Below are positions 22,054 through 30,856 of a stretch of 47,198 bases of DNA, one piece after another. Position 1 is the stretch's first letter. Every line of letters begins with the position of its first letter. The position numbers were made by a program, and so were the translations under genes. Under the pieces are notes generated by a model. It did no database searches. It was not told where the DNA came from and was given only the letters and a program-made list of their open reading frames with translations. Source of the DNA: BS750m-G77 sp043797735 (GTDB lineage Bacteria; Omnitrophota; Gorgyraeia; Gygaellales; Profunditerraquicolaceae); assembly GCA_043797735.1 (NCBI GenBank), contig JAZDPH010000012.1:1-47198 (forward strand). Direction: 5' to 3'.

Positions 22054-23292
22054 TTATCCGCCGATCTGGGCAATCTGGAATATCGGCAAAAACATTCCGA
22101 TAATCATTATACCGATAATTACCCCCATAAATAAAAGCATAATCGGTTCAAACATAGCGGTAAACCTGGTCAGGAAGGTCTCCACATACTCCTGATAAAA
22201 CGCGTTGATTTTCTTAAACATATCCGGCAGTTCCCCGATTTCTTCGCCGATTCTTACCATCTGCACCACCATCGGCTCAAAGAAACCGCTTTTTTCAAGC
22301 GGCTCACTCAACGGCTTGCCGTCGCGCACCGCCTCTTTGATCCCGCGGACAATATCGGATAATACCAAATTAGCTACGCTGTGTTCGGTTATCTGCAAAG
22401 AGTAAAGTATGGGCACGCCGCTCTCAATCATTGTGGACATCCCCGAAGAAAACCTTTCTACTACAATAGCCCGGTAAAAATCCCCTAACATCGGCAGCTT
22501 AAATACGATCTCTTCAAATTTCCTCCTGCCGGCCATAGTCTTAAGATACCGCTTTAAAAGCCAGGAGATAACAGCGGCCAGGATTATAATTATGAGTATA
22601 TTCTTCTTTAAAAAACTGCTTCCTATAATCAAAATACGCGTCAGAAGCGGCAAGGTAAGATCGAATCCTTTGAATAATTCCGCAAAGGTAGGGATTATTT
22701 TAAAGGTTAGAAAAAACAAGGCGCCCGTGCCCGCAAACATAAGTATTGCCGGGTACATAATTGCGGATATAATCTTTCTTTTAAAGGCCGCGTTGCGCTC
22801 AAGATAAGTGGCCAGGCGAGCCAATACTATTGCCAGGTTTCCCGAGGCCTCCCCGCTCTCTATAAGATTAATCCAAAGGTCGGAAAATATAGTCGGGTGC
22901 TTTGTGATTGCGGCATGAAAGCTAAGGCCTGCCTCCATATTCTTTTGCAGGTCCTTTATTACATTGTACAGCCTGCGGCTGGCTACCTGCTCGCTGATAA
23001 TCTCCAAACTCTTAAGTATTGTAACCCCGGCCCCCAAAAGCGTGGCTAACTGCCGGCATAAAATAACCAAGTCGTCAGTGGCAATACGGTAGTGTTTCCA
23101 TTTACGCTTTTCTCTGGCTGCGCCAGCAGATGCTACAGGGCTTATCCGCCCCTTATGCTCAGGGAATATGCTGACCACAAGCAGCTCTTTTTTCTGTAAC
23201 CGCTCAACAGCATCTTCCTGGTCAACGGCCTCAATAACGCCGGTATCCTTTTTGCCGGCTTTATCCCTGCTTATATAAAAAAACTTTGCCAC
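22054..23292 (-). CDS. pilC: Inner-membrane platform protein PilC/GspF
   Basis: It anchors the pilus motor in the inner membrane. Two T2SSF domains are visible (about 70-195 and 275-400), each with the typical LATLLGAGVTILKSLEI- and STMIESGVPILYSLQI-like helices. Three hydrophobic membrane segments are present (ISAIMYPAILMFAGTGALFF, ILIIIILAAVISWLL, LLFMGVIIGIMIIGMFLPIF). Full length at 412 aa. It starts two bases after the pilB stop. Confidence 0.94.
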   Translation of the reverse strand: MAKFFYISRDKAGKKDTGVIEAVDQEDAVERLQKKELLVVSIFPEHKGRISPVASAGAAREKRKWKHYRIATDDLVILCRQLATLLGAGVTILKSLEIISEQVASRRLYNVIKDLQKNMEAGLSFHAAITKHPTIFSDLWINLIESGEASGNLAIVLARLATYLERNAAFKRKIISAIMYPAILMFAGTGALFFLTFKIIPTFAELFKGFDLTLPLLTRILIIGSSFLKKNILIIIILAAVISWLLKRYLKTMAGRRKFEEIVFKLPMLGDFYRAIVVERFSSGMSTMIESGVPILYSLQITEHSVANLVLSDIVRGIKEAVRDGKPLSEPLEKSGFFEPMVVQMVRIGEEIGELPDMFKKINAFYQEYVETFLTRFTAMFEPIMLLFMGVIIGIMIIGMFLPIFQIAQIGG

Positions 23293-23294
23293 TT

Positions 23295-25022
23295 TTATTC
23301 CCCTCCCACTGTAACGGCTAAGGCCTCTTCCAGCGAAGTCAACCCCGCCTCTACCTTCTTCATCGCCGACTCGTATAGCGTCATCATACCGTTGGCCTTG
23401 GCTGCCCCTCTTATTTTTTGAAATGAAGCCTTCTGATTAATCAAATCCTGTATCTCTTCATTAATAACCATAACTTCGGCAGCGCAACTCCTGCCCCGAT
23501 AGCCTACATTGTTACACTTAACGCATCCCTTGGCCCGGTATATCAACTCTGCTTTAATGTTTACGCCCTTTAACTGCTCCGGGGTCGGCTCATATGCCTC
23601 TTTGCAATCCGGGCAGAGCTTCCTTACCAGGCGCTGTGCCACGATAACCAATATTGACGGGGCAAGCATATAAGATTCAATACCGATATCCATCAGCCGG
23701 GTTATTGCCGAGGGGGCATCGTTGGTATGCAAGGTGCTTAAAACAAGATGGCCGGTTAAGGCAGAACGGATACAAATCTGCGCGGTTTCAAGGTCCCTTA
23801 CCTCTCCCACCAGCATAACATCCGGGTCCTGCCTTAAAAAACTACGTAAGGCCGCGGCAAAGGTAAGCCCGATCTCCGGCTTAACCTGGACCTGATTAAT
23901 CCCCTCTAATTTATATTCTACCGGGTCCTCAATGGTCAAAATATTCTTGGAAACATCCTTTACCTCGCTTAATATCGCGTATAAAGTCGTGGTTTTACCG
24001 CTGCCGGTCGGGCCGGTTAAAAATATCAGTCCAAAGGGCGCGATTATGCCTTTACGTATCTGTTCAAGCTGCCTGGCGTCAAAACCCATGAGATTAAGGT
24101 CTAAAACTACCTGGCTCCTATCCAAGAGCCTCATTACTATCTTTTCTCCATAAATAGTGGGGATGGTAGAGACTCTGATATCTATGGGCCGTTCGTCTAT
24201 TTTTACCAGAAATGCCCCGTCTTGAGGCAGGCGTTTCTCGGCAATATCCATCCTTGACAATATTTTTATACGGGAGATTATTGAAATATGCAGGTGCCTT
24301 GCCGGAGGGGGGATCTCATAAAGCTTGCCGTCAATACGATACCTAAGGGAAATCTTATCCTTAAAGGGTTCAATATGGATGTCTGAAGCCCGCTCATCAA
24401 TTGCCTGCCGGATTATCAAGTCCACTAACTTTACTACCGGCGCCTCTTCCGCGCGGGCGATTAATTTATCTAAACTTAACTCCTGGTCGGCGGATACCCC
24501 CCCTTCAATGCCGCCATCAAAGGGTGTTAAGGCATAACTGGCTTCTACCGCCTCATTAAGCATCGCGGACTTGCCGTAAAACTCCATTATTGCTTTTGTA
24601 ATATCGGATTTTGTGGCAATAACCGGGTTAATCTCACAGCCGGTTATTTTTTTCAAATTGTCTATGAGTAAAAGGTCTAAGGGGTCGGCCATTGCCACGG
24701 TCAACGACCTTAAGGTGCGTGAAACGGGGATAACCGCATTCTTCAGCGCGAATTCCTGCGGGACAAGGCGCTTTAACCCCTGGTCAGGGGCTGGTTTTAA
24801 CCTTACGGTTCCTGAAGAAAAATATGGGATGCTTAACTGCTTATCAAGAGCGACTACTATCTGTTCCTCTTTAATCATGCCGAGCTTTACCAGTATTTCG
24901 CCTAAACGGCCCCCCTCCCGCCTTTGAATACTGACGGCTTCTTCTAATTGTTTAGCGGTAATCAGGCCATCTTTAAGCAGAATTTCGCCTAATTTTAAAT
25001 ATCCCTCTTTGCTGTCGGGCAT
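23295..25022 (-). CDS. pilB: Pilus/secretion assembly ATPase PilB/GspE
   Basis: A hexameric ATPase that drives pilin polymerisation. Two MshEN-like segments cover residues 8-150 (LGEILLKDGLITAKQLEEAV). The core has ASDIHIEP, Walker A GPTGSGKTT at 337-345, the Asp box TIEDPVEY, Walker B DPDVMLVGEVRD and STLHTNDAPSAITRL. A tetracysteine CPDC...CVKC zinc knuckle lies near residue 470-500, as in GspE. 575 aa, full length. Starts one base into the secretin stop. No PilT retraction ATPase is visible in the window. Confidence 0.94.
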   Translation of the reverse strand: MPDSKEGYLKLGEILLKDGLITAKQLEEAVSIQRREGGRLGEILVKLGMIKEEQIVVALDKQLSIPYFSSGTVRLKPAPDQGLKRLVPQEFALKNAVIPVSRTLRSLTVAMADPLDLLLIDNLKKITGCEINPVIATKSDITKAIMEFYGKSAMLNEAVEASYALTPFDGGIEGGVSADQELSLDKLIARAEEAPVVKLVDLIIRQAIDERASDIHIEPFKDKISLRYRIDGKLYEIPPPARHLHISIISRIKILSRMDIAEKRLPQDGAFLVKIDERPIDIRVSTIPTIYGEKIVMRLLDRSQVVLDLNLMGFDARQLEQIRKGIIAPFGLIFLTGPTGSGKTTTLYAILSEVKDVSKNILTIEDPVEYKLEGINQVQVKPEIGLTFAAALRSFLRQDPDVMLVGEVRDLETAQICIRSALTGHLVLSTLHTNDAPSAITRLMDIGIESYMLAPSILVIVAQRLVRKLCPDCKEAYEPTPEQLKGVNIKAELIYRAKGCVKCNNVGYRGRSCAAEVMVINEEIQDLINQKASFQKIRGAAKANGMMTLYESAMKKVEAGLTSLEEALAVTVGGE

Positions 25023-26632
25023 TATTTTTTATTTTCAAAACGCTTCAGGCTGGAGTTTATCAAAGAGTCCCGGTTGCCGCCTAAGGCTGCCGCCTGCTCT
25101 CTTTCCGGCAACGCAGCTCCTCCGACAGACAAGCCTGCCTGCGCAAGCTTCATACCTGCCTCCTTGACAATATAAGGGGTAATAAAAACTAATAACTCCC
25201 GTTCCGAATCCTTATCTTTATACTTATGCCGGAAGAAGTTGCCCAAAAGGGGGATATCCCCCAGTAAGGGAATTTTATTTATGGTTTCGGATATTTCCCT
25301 GCGGATTAATCCTCCCAGAATAACCGTTTCACCGTCTTTGATACGCACAACCTGCTTAGTGGTGCGTTCCGCGGGGTCTTTATAGGTAGGCAGGGCCGTT
25401 CCGCCGGTTGAGGTGCCGCCGGCAAAGGTGGAACTGGTAACGGCATTTTTTACGCTGGGAAAAAGAAACATTGTGATTTCGCCTGATTCTCCGTTAACCT
25501 GCGGAGTTACCCTTAAAGAAACACCGGTCATTGACCTTTCCGCCTCTGTGGTAGAGGTGGTAACAGCCGCGGTTCCGCCGCCGGCAACCGACTGCACCGT
25601 GCCTATGGATTCATTAGTCGTAATGTTAATCTCTGCTGTCTGGTTAGACAAAGTCATAAGGCGCGGCCTGGCCAATATTTTGGTATCGGTCTGGGTCCGT
25701 AGAAAATCAAAAACCCATCTTAAATTGCCGGGAAAATTTATTTCACCGGCATTATATTTGGAGCTATCGCCGCCGACTGTGTAATCACTGGTAACTTTAC
25801 TAACAGCATCCCCGAACTTCGATATCCCGCTTATGGGGAAGCCGGTCATCCTTGCCGCGCTGACAATGGTCATCGCGAAAGATCCCGCATTTGCCCAATT
25901 CAACCCCAATTTATCAACCGTATTTTTATCTACATCAAGCATCTCAACCTCAAGCATCACCTGCGGCTGGGGGATATCAAGCGAGGCAATAACTTCAGCA
26001 ATGACCTCCATCCGGTTGGGGGTATCGGTAACAATGAGGCTGTTTGTGCGCGGGTCTTCAATTACATTCCCAATCTCTGAAAGCAGCTTTCTTATTACCT
26101 TAGTAATGCCGCTTTCTTCTTCCTCGCTGCTTCCACTATCGCTTGATGAAGTAGACGATGTAGTAGTTTCTGCGGCGGCAGCCAAATAATCGGTTACATC
26201 TTTCTCTAACGGCGATGATGAAACCGTGGCATGCTTAAGATAAAAAACGCGGGTTAACGTCTCTATCGTGGTTTTTCCCCAGTCCTTTACGATAAAAATA
26301 TTAGAGTCCTTATCCAGGTCATAGGAAAGGTTATTGGCTTTAAATATTTTGGCCATCGCCTCTCCAAGGGGAACTTTATCCATGTATAAGGTTATACTCC
26401 TGTCCTGCACGGCTTCGGAGGCGATAAAATTCAATCCGGACTGGATTGAAAATACCTTTAATATGTCCTTAAGGCTTGAATCTTTAAGATCCATAGAGAT
26501 GGTTGCCTCGGGATCATACAAAACTGACTCTATGCTTTCTGTATAAGCATTCAAATGCGGCAGGAAAAGCGAAGAAAAGAACACAAAAACAGATATGCTT
26601 ACGAAAAAACCTACTATATTATTATTCTTCAT
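25022..26632 (-). CDS. Secretin, GspD/PilQ-like
   Basis: A signal peptide (residues 1-30, ending LNAYTE) is followed by an STN/N0 domain (ISMDLKDSSLKDILKVFSIQ), a Ser/Thr-rich, acidic linker (TTTSSTSSSDSGSSEEEES), an N-type domain (VIEDPRTNSLIVTDTPNRMEV) and a C-terminal secretin domain (ILARPRLMTLSNQTAEI, VILGGLIRREISETINKIPLLG). 536 aa. It differs clearly from the PilQ at 4168-5724, so the cell has two outer-membrane pores. Context with PilB/PilC/PilM-N suggests a type II secretion-like machine. Confidence 0.92.
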   Translation of the reverse strand: MKNNNIVGFFVSISVFVFFSSLFLPHLNAYTESIESVLYDPEATISMDLKDSSLKDILKVFSIQSGLNFIASEAVQDRSITLYMDKVPLGEAMAKIFKANNLSYDLDKDSNIFIVKDWGKTTIETLTRVFYLKHATVSSSPLEKDVTDYLAAAAETTTSSTSSSDSGSSEEEESGITKVIRKLLSEIGNVIEDPRTNSLIVTDTPNRMEVIAEVIASLDIPQPQVMLEVEMLDVDKNTVDKLGLNWANAGSFAMTIVSAARMTGFPISGISKFGDAVSKVTSDYTVGGDSSKYNAGEINFPGNLRWVFDFLRTQTDTKILARPRLMTLSNQTAEINITTNESIGTVQSVAGGGTAAVTTSTTEAERSMTGVSLRVTPQVNGESGEITMFLFPSVKNAVTSSTFAGGTSTGGTALPTYKDPAERTTKQVVRIKDGETVILGGLIRREISETINKIPLLGDIPLLGNFFRHKYKDKDSERELLVFITPYIVKEAGMKLAQAGLSVGGAALPEREQAAALGGNRDSLINSSLKRFENKK

Positions 26633-26664
26633 TTATTGCCTCCTTATTTTTCTATTTCTTGTTT

Positions 26665-27174
26665 TTAATCCCGCTTAAGCGGGCGCGCTCCGCCCGATGC
26701 GGGCGAAGAAAGATTATAAGTACGGTTACGCAGGAATAAGGAAACCCCTGCCTTGGTTATGTTGATGATACGCGCCTCCCCGATTGTATCGCCGACTTTT
26801 ACGACACTATTGTTAATGATCGCCTGGGGAAACCTTCCTCCTAAAATTATACCCTGAAGCTGCAGGGTACTTATAAATTGCGCGGCACTTTTTTCTAACT
26901 CATCAGAAGGCCGCTCCCAGCCGCTAACTTCTCCTTTTGTCCCTAAGGAAGGTTTCTGAAAAGGATCCTGGAGGTCTTCTGCCCGGTACTCAACCGCGGG
27001 CCTTAGGATATCCGGATCCGGGGCAGCGCTAAAACCCTCTTCTTCGGGCGTGCCGGTTAGCTCCTGGTAACGTTCGGCTTTTGTGGCGGCAGAAGCAGAT
27101 CCGCTATTTAAAAAGCAACCCGCCAATATAACCGCTAAATTGACAAATATTACCCGGCTAAACTTATTCTTCAT
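26665..27174 (-). CDS. PilP/GspC-like lipoprotein
   Basis: A lipoprotein signal (VILAGC, Cys at residue 20) precedes DLQDPFQKPS and the compact domain LQGIILGGRFPQAIINNSVV with VKVGDTIGEARIINI, the PilP/GspC homology fold that contacts the secretin. 169 aa. The last 13 residues (SPASGGARPLKRD) and the stop are encoded by a GC-rich palindrome, so the native C-terminus has been replaced or extended. Confidence 0.8.
   Translation of the reverse strand: MKNKFSRVIFVNLAVILAGCFLNSGSASAATKAERYQELTGTPEEEGFSAAPDPDILRPAVEYRAEDLQDPFQKPSLGTKGEVSGWERPSDELEKSAAQFISTLQLQGIILGGRFPQAIINNSVVKVGDTIGEARIINITKAGVSLFLRNRTYNLSSPASGGARPLKRD
26668..26707. repeat. GC-rich palindrome at the 3' end of the PilP-like gene
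   Basis: CCCGCTTAAGCGGG followed by CGCGCTCCGCCCGATGCGGG forms nested inverted repeats, unlike the AT-richer surroundings. It encodes the last residues of the PilP-like protein. Confidence 0.75.
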
Positions 27175-27176
27175 AG

Positions 27177-27716
27177 TTAGTCTCTATATAAAATGGTTGA
27201 TAGTTGTATTTGCGCCTGCAATACGCCGGGGCCTCTTTTTGCATCGGCAGGCCCCTGCGGCATAATGGAGAACAACTTTATCATATAGATATCGTCATCA
27301 TTTTCTAGTTCGCTTATGAATTTAGCAAGAATATGGTAATTTTGCGCCGATACCGTTAAATTAAAAGGAGATAAGGCATAATGGGCGGTTTCTTCAACGG
27401 CTTGCGGCGTGAGGGAAACAATATTAACCGACAATCTTTTGGCGATACTGCTTATCTTTCTTAGGCTCTCTGACGCGTCTTTTTTACTTAAGAATTGCTT
27501 ATAGGAATCCAGCTTCTTTTCCAACTCGCTGATACTCTTTAATGCTGTGTTTTTTTTAATTTCATTTTCTTTTTGCTGCTTTAAGGCGGCTACCTGCTTA
27601 TCCTGGGCCGTAAAGATCCTGAAAGCGATTAATAATGCGGCTAAAATTACAACTATGCTGAAGAATGACTTTTTGTATTTATTGAATAATTCCTGAGTCC
27701 CCATCTCTTCTCTCAT
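27177..27716 (-). CDS. PilO/GspM-like assembly protein
   Basis: It has one membrane helix (FFSIVVILAALLIAFRIF), a coiled-coil (QVAALKQQKENEIKKNTALK) and a ferredoxin-like periplasmic domain (LSPFNLTVSAQNYHILAKFISELENDDDIYMI). 179 aa. Its place between the PilM-PilN fusion and the PilP-like lipoprotein is that of pilO/gspM. It begins one base before the fusion gene's stop. Confidence 0.85.
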   Translation of the reverse strand: MREEMGTQELFNKYKKSFFSIVVILAALLIAFRIFTAQDKQVAALKQQKENEIKKNTALKSISELEKKLDSYKQFLSKKDASESLRKISSIAKRLSVNIVSLTPQAVEETAHYALSPFNLTVSAQNYHILAKFISELENDDDIYMIKLFSIMPQGPADAKRGPGVLQAQIQLSTILYRD

Positions 27717-29282
27717 TTAACTGCCTTTTGTAGAAATTATAAAATTGGATAGCTCTACGCCCTCAACTTCCGCGCGCCCAACAGAAACAATTTTTAAATC
27801 TTTAAAAAACTTTTCGAAATTAGGATTGTTTCTTAAATCGGAAAGGAATTTGTCAATTGCCTCTAGTTCTCTATCACGGTCGCCTAAATAACAAGCGCCC
27901 TCTAAAACAAGCTCTCTCTGATTGTCATCCTTGGAGTCATACTGAAAGCCTGTCAGCCAAAGCCCCTCAGGCCTGGCGCGCGGTATAATATCCAGCGCCT
28001 CTGCCACATACAACTGCCCTCTTATGGCTTTATCCAAGGTGTTTAATTTATCCTGATAACGCCCCTGAATTTCAACTGATTGCTCATAAGTAGCGGAAGC
28101 GGAATCTAATGAAGTTACCCTGGGCCGCATAGTTATAATATCCTTAATCTCTTTTTTAATAGGAAGGCTGCGCCAAATCCCGGCCCCAAAAGTAACTAAG
28201 CAGATTAATACTGCCAGCAAAACCGCCTTAGGGTTAATCTTTAAATTCGCAAATACATCCGCAAGGCGTTCATTGACGCTCGCCCCCCCCTCCGGGCTTT
28301 GCGACTTTGTCCTTGCGGCTAAAAGATGCAGTCTTAACTTCGTTGCTATATTCAGCAACGAAGAGGAATAAGCCTTAAGTAAATCCGGTTTGAAAGAAAA
28401 GGCTCCCCCTAATATTTTATTAAGCCTGCCGGAATCAACGAACTGGACAGGTAAATTCATCTCCTGCATAAAAGCCTGTAATTCATTAGAGTAATCGGGA
28501 TTGGCAATAAGAACAGCCCTCTGGATATTTTTATCGGAAAATTTACGGTGAAAATAATCCAGGGATACGCGAATTTCAGTCGTAAATTTTTCCAGAGCCA
28601 TGCCCGCCTCCGGCGCCTTCTCAAGCTTAGCAATAGATTCCGCCGCGCCAAACATGGTAAAATCGCGGCTGAATAAAGGAAAGCCGTCCTTAAGAACCAA
28701 AAAGTTAGCCTCGTCTTCCCCCTGCAGGTCGGCGCTGATTACTGCGGTAACATTGCCGTCTTTCAGGCCCGCCAATTTTATAAGTTTCAACAGGCTGAAA
28801 GCCGAATATTCAATTTTGCTGATTTCAATGCCTAGCTGCCCTAAAAGAGAGATATACCTTTCCAGGGACTGTTTCTTTATGGCGACAAAAAGAACCTGGT
28901 TAATTTTATTGACGCTGTCAAGCTCTATCTGAAAATCAGAGATTATGTCTTCGCCCTTAAACGGAATATACTTTTTCGCTTCAAAACTTACCGCGCTTTT
29001 CAATTCGCTGCGCGGCAAGAGCGGAATTTCAAAGGTCCTGATGATTAAATCTTTTCCCGAAAGGCACAAGGATGCCTTTTTTGCTTCAATCTGGTTTTTT
29101 CTTAATTCATCCTTAATTAAGGCAACTAACTGTATTAAAGCTATTTCAGCAGGGGCCTTTGCCTCCAATTCATTCGCGGTGATTACCGGCTGGGGGATGC
29201 GGACGCTCTTTATTAATTTCTGGCCTTTTGTTTCAACCAGCGTTATCACTTTCGGCCCAAAATATATTCCCAATGAATTCAT
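27717..29282 (-). CDS. PilM-PilN fusion protein (GspL-like)
   Basis: Residues 1-310 form an actin-like PilM domain (LGIYFGPKVITLVET, LPRSELKSAVSFEAKKYIPF, FEIPLL). A single membrane helix near 355-370 (AVLLAVLICLVTFGAGIW) leads into a PilN-like periplasmic part with a coiled-coil and ferredoxin-like fold (LVLEGACYLGDRDRELEAIDKF). This single-chain arrangement resembles GspL of type II secretion. The first pilus locus keeps PilM and PilN separate. Confidence 0.88.
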   Translation of the reverse strand: MNSLGIYFGPKVITLVETKGQKLIKSVRIPQPVITANELEAKAPAEIALIQLVALIKDELRKNQIEAKKASLCLSGKDLIIRTFEIPLLPRSELKSAVSFEAKKYIPFKGEDIISDFQIELDSVNKINQVLFVAIKKQSLERYISLLGQLGIEISKIEYSAFSLLKLIKLAGLKDGNVTAVISADLQGEDEANFLVLKDGFPLFSRDFTMFGAAESIAKLEKAPEAGMALEKFTTEIRVSLDYFHRKFSDKNIQRAVLIANPDYSNELQAFMQEMNLPVQFVDSGRLNKILGGAFSFKPDLLKAYSSSLLNIATKLRLHLLAARTKSQSPEGGASVNERLADVFANLKINPKAVLLAVLICLVTFGAGIWRSLPIKKEIKDIITMRPRVTSLDSASATYEQSVEIQGRYQDKLNTLDKAIRGQLYVAEALDIIPRARPEGLWLTGFQYDSKDDNQRELVLEGACYLGDRDRELEAIDKFLSDLRNNPNFEKFFKDLKIVSVGRAEVEGVELSNFIISTKGS

Positions 29283-29296
29283 CCTGTTTTTCTCCG

Positions 29297-29482
29297 TCAG
29301 TTTTGATTCTTAGTGCAACGCCTTCTGGTTTTGAGCCAGTTATCTATTTCCTTGCGGTCAAAACGCCATACCCCGCCTATTTTCATACCGGAAATTCTGC
29401 CCTTATGCAGCCAGTTATAAATAGTTTGGCGCTTTAGTTTCAGGTAATCTGCTAATTCATCAATATTGATTAGTTTACTCAT
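29297..29482 (-). CDS. Small helix-turn-helix (excisionase-type) DNA-binding protein
   Basis: The 61-residue sequence LINIDELADYLKLKRQTIYN WLHKGRI...WRFDRKEIDNWL is a MerR-like/HTH_17 helix-turn-helix with its recognition helix at about residues 16-27. It is the first gene of the second pilus operon, 14 bases from the PilM-PilN fusion, with a candidate promoter upstream. It may regulate the operon; this is inference from position. Confidence 0.85.
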   Translation of the reverse strand: MSKLINIDELADYLKLKRQTIYNWLHKGRISGMKIGGVWRFDRKEIDNWLKTRRRCTKNQN

Positions 29483-29543
29483 CTGTCTTTACTCTTTACT
29501 ACTGGTTTCTTATAATTCCTATCTGTTGTTGCTGTTAGAATTA

Positions 29544-29572
29544 CTTCTACCATAATGAATTATTTTTGTCAA
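29544..29572 (-). promoter_or_regulatory. Candidate promoter of the second pilus operon
   Basis: On the minus strand a perfect TTGACA (29572-29567) with a weak -10 (TAGAAG) at 17 bases. The -10 overlaps TAGAA-GTAA-TTCTA, a short inverted repeat that could be an operator for the adjacent HTH protein. Confidence 0.4.
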
Positions 29573-29730
29573 GAGTTTTTTTATAAAATTTTATTCAAAC
29601 TTAGTTATTTCTACTTTTCAGGCATAACACTGCTCGACAAACCATGGTATGCAAATTCATAATGAACCTACCTGGATTATAATCTATGCTGATTTGTTTT
29701 ATGGAATTTTAATAGAATAATAATGGCGCT

Positions 29731-29820
29731 GTCATTGCGAGGAGCGAGCATGGCGAGCGACGAAGCAATCTAAAGAGATTGCTTCCTGCTTCGGGCTAAC
29801 GCCCTCGCAGTCGCAATGAC
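29731..29820. repeat. GTCATTGCGAG palindromic element (copy 3)
   Basis: A 90-base complete element: GTCATTGCGA at one end, GTCGCAATGAC at the other, GAAGCAATC and GATTGCTTC inside. Intergenic. Confidence 0.93.
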
Positions 29821-29898
29821 GCGAACTTTATCATTGCAAAATAATTATGCTAAATTGGCCCTAAGATTTTGGGGAATGTCTACTAAAGGATAAAATTG

Positions 29899-30297
29899 TT
29901 ATTGGTAGGTATAATCCGTTTTAATCTCTAATTTGGCAGTGTTATTAGCTCCGCTTTCCTTGGGGTAAATTGCAACCTGGACATTGTAAGGGATATCGGG
30001 ATCTAACACCAAGGGATATGTTGCGCTGGTATCTATGCAGTTGTTTATGCACCCAAACCTAGTTGCCCCATTTAGATCAGGAATAATCCATTCGCCAAGC
30101 CGTATTTTTTCCAATGCTAAATTCATCCCCGCCAAACTCGCATAATAAGCGCGGATACGGCTTACCTGATGGTGGGTAAGCCTGGATTGATTTAATATAA
30201 GCCTTAAAGCAACGTTTGCCAATATTACCACCACTATAATAATAGCAAAAACTAACAATAATGCCACTCCTTTTTTATTTGCCGCTATTTTTTGCAT
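29899..30297 (-). CDS. PilX/GspK-like minor pilin
   Basis: NKKGVALLLVFAIIIVVVIL with RAYYASLAGMNLALEKIRLG matches the PilX/GspK N-terminal pattern (hydrophobic helix followed by a Tyr/Ala-rich segment). 132 residues, shorter than GspK, without its large inserted domain. It is 14 bases downstream of the DUF2582 gene and upstream of, but not adjacent to, the rest of the pilus operon. Confidence 0.75.
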   Translation of the reverse strand: MQKIAANKKGVALLLVFAIIIVVVILANVALRLILNQSRLTHHQVSRIRAYYASLAGMNLALEKIRLGEWIIPDLNGATRFGCINNCIDTSATYPLVLDPDIPYNVQVAIYPKESGANNTAKLEIKTDYTYQ

Positions 30298-30311
30298 ATT
30301 AGGCTTGAAAA

Positions 30312-30539
30312 TTAGGTATTTTTTCTTAAGCTTATTCTATAGCCGTTCTCTGCCTGCCCGTCCGGCAGGCGGGCCTGCCTTAAAATAACGTGGCCTTCCC
30401 GGGCAAGCCAGCCTAAGCTCATCAATACAATATCCTCAGTCCTATCAATGCCTTTGCCAAGCACTGAAAGGCTTGTTTCGCCATGCTGGTCAAGGAAATG
30501 CCAGATTTCCCCGGCAACTATCCCTATTTCAGTTATCAT
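30312..30539 (-). CDS. Small winged-helix protein (DUF2582-like) with a palindrome insertion
   Basis: GIVAGEIWHFLDQHGETSLS, IDRTEDIVLMSLGWLAREG and YRISL follow the pattern of the winged helix-turn-helix DUF2582 family, usually about 65 residues. Between the wing strands, RQARLPDGQAENG is encoded by a GC-rich palindrome (GCCTGCCCGTCCGGCAGGC, 30352-30370), which appears to have inserted in frame and lengthened the wing loop. Confidence 0.7.
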   Translation of the reverse strand: MITEIGIVAGEIWHFLDQHGETSLSVLGKGIDRTEDIVLMSLGWLAREGHVILRQARLPDGQAENGYRISLRKNT

Positions 30540-30613
30540 TGTTTACCTCCGTATATTATTTTATTAACAAAAATGGTTATGTCAACTGTTTTTTTAGAGA
30601 TTGCTGAAATATT

Positions 30614-30689
30614 GTCATTGCGAGGCACGAAGTGCCGAAGCAATCTATTTTTTGAGATTGCTTCGCTCCCTTCGGTCGCTCGCAATGAC
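30614..30689. repeat. GTCATTGCGAG palindromic element (copy 4)
   Basis: A 76-base complete element with GGCACGAAGTGCC as inner arm and GCAATC/GATTGC next to the centre. Confidence 0.93.
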
Positions 30690-30724
30690 GAGAAAATCGA
30701 ATTTTTCAGCGCTCTCTTTTAATG

Positions 30725-30853
30725 AGCCCCACTGATTCGTTTTGATTCGCTTTTGCGAATGCAAAACGAATCAAAACGGTGGGGGCGAATTAATCCCGAA
30801 GCGTGCGCAGCAGATTTCGCAAGAAATCTGCAAGCGTTTACGCGAGGGATCTC
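30725..30853. repeat. GATTCGTTTT-word palindrome and adjoining hairpin
   Basis: CCCAC-TGATTCGTTTTG pairs with CAAAACGAATCA...GTGGG across a GCTTTTGC centre; the word is repeated tandemly in each arm. Next to it GCAGATTTC-GCAA-GAAATCTGC is a perfect 9-base stem with a GNRA-type tetraloop inside an outer TCCC...GGGA pair. Confidence 0.75.
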
Positions 30854-30856
30854 TTG

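Larger units (their letters stand above)
29483..29898. other. Intergenic region with promoter and one repeat
   Basis: No coding sequence is visible. It holds the candidate promoter (29544-29572) and a GTCATTGCGAG element (29731-29820). The remaining AT-rich sequence shows nothing else I can support. Confidence 0.7.
30540..30856. other. Intergenic region made almost entirely of repeats
   Basis: It contains a GTCATTGCGAG element (30614-30689), a GATTCGTTTT-word palindrome (30725-30778) and a TCCC-to-GGGA hairpin (30793-30853). No coding sequence is visible. Confidence 0.8.

Noticed and set aside
29630..29665. Weak plus-strand promoter (TCGACA, 18 bases, CATAAT)
   Set aside because: Poor match and no downstream feature on the plus strand.
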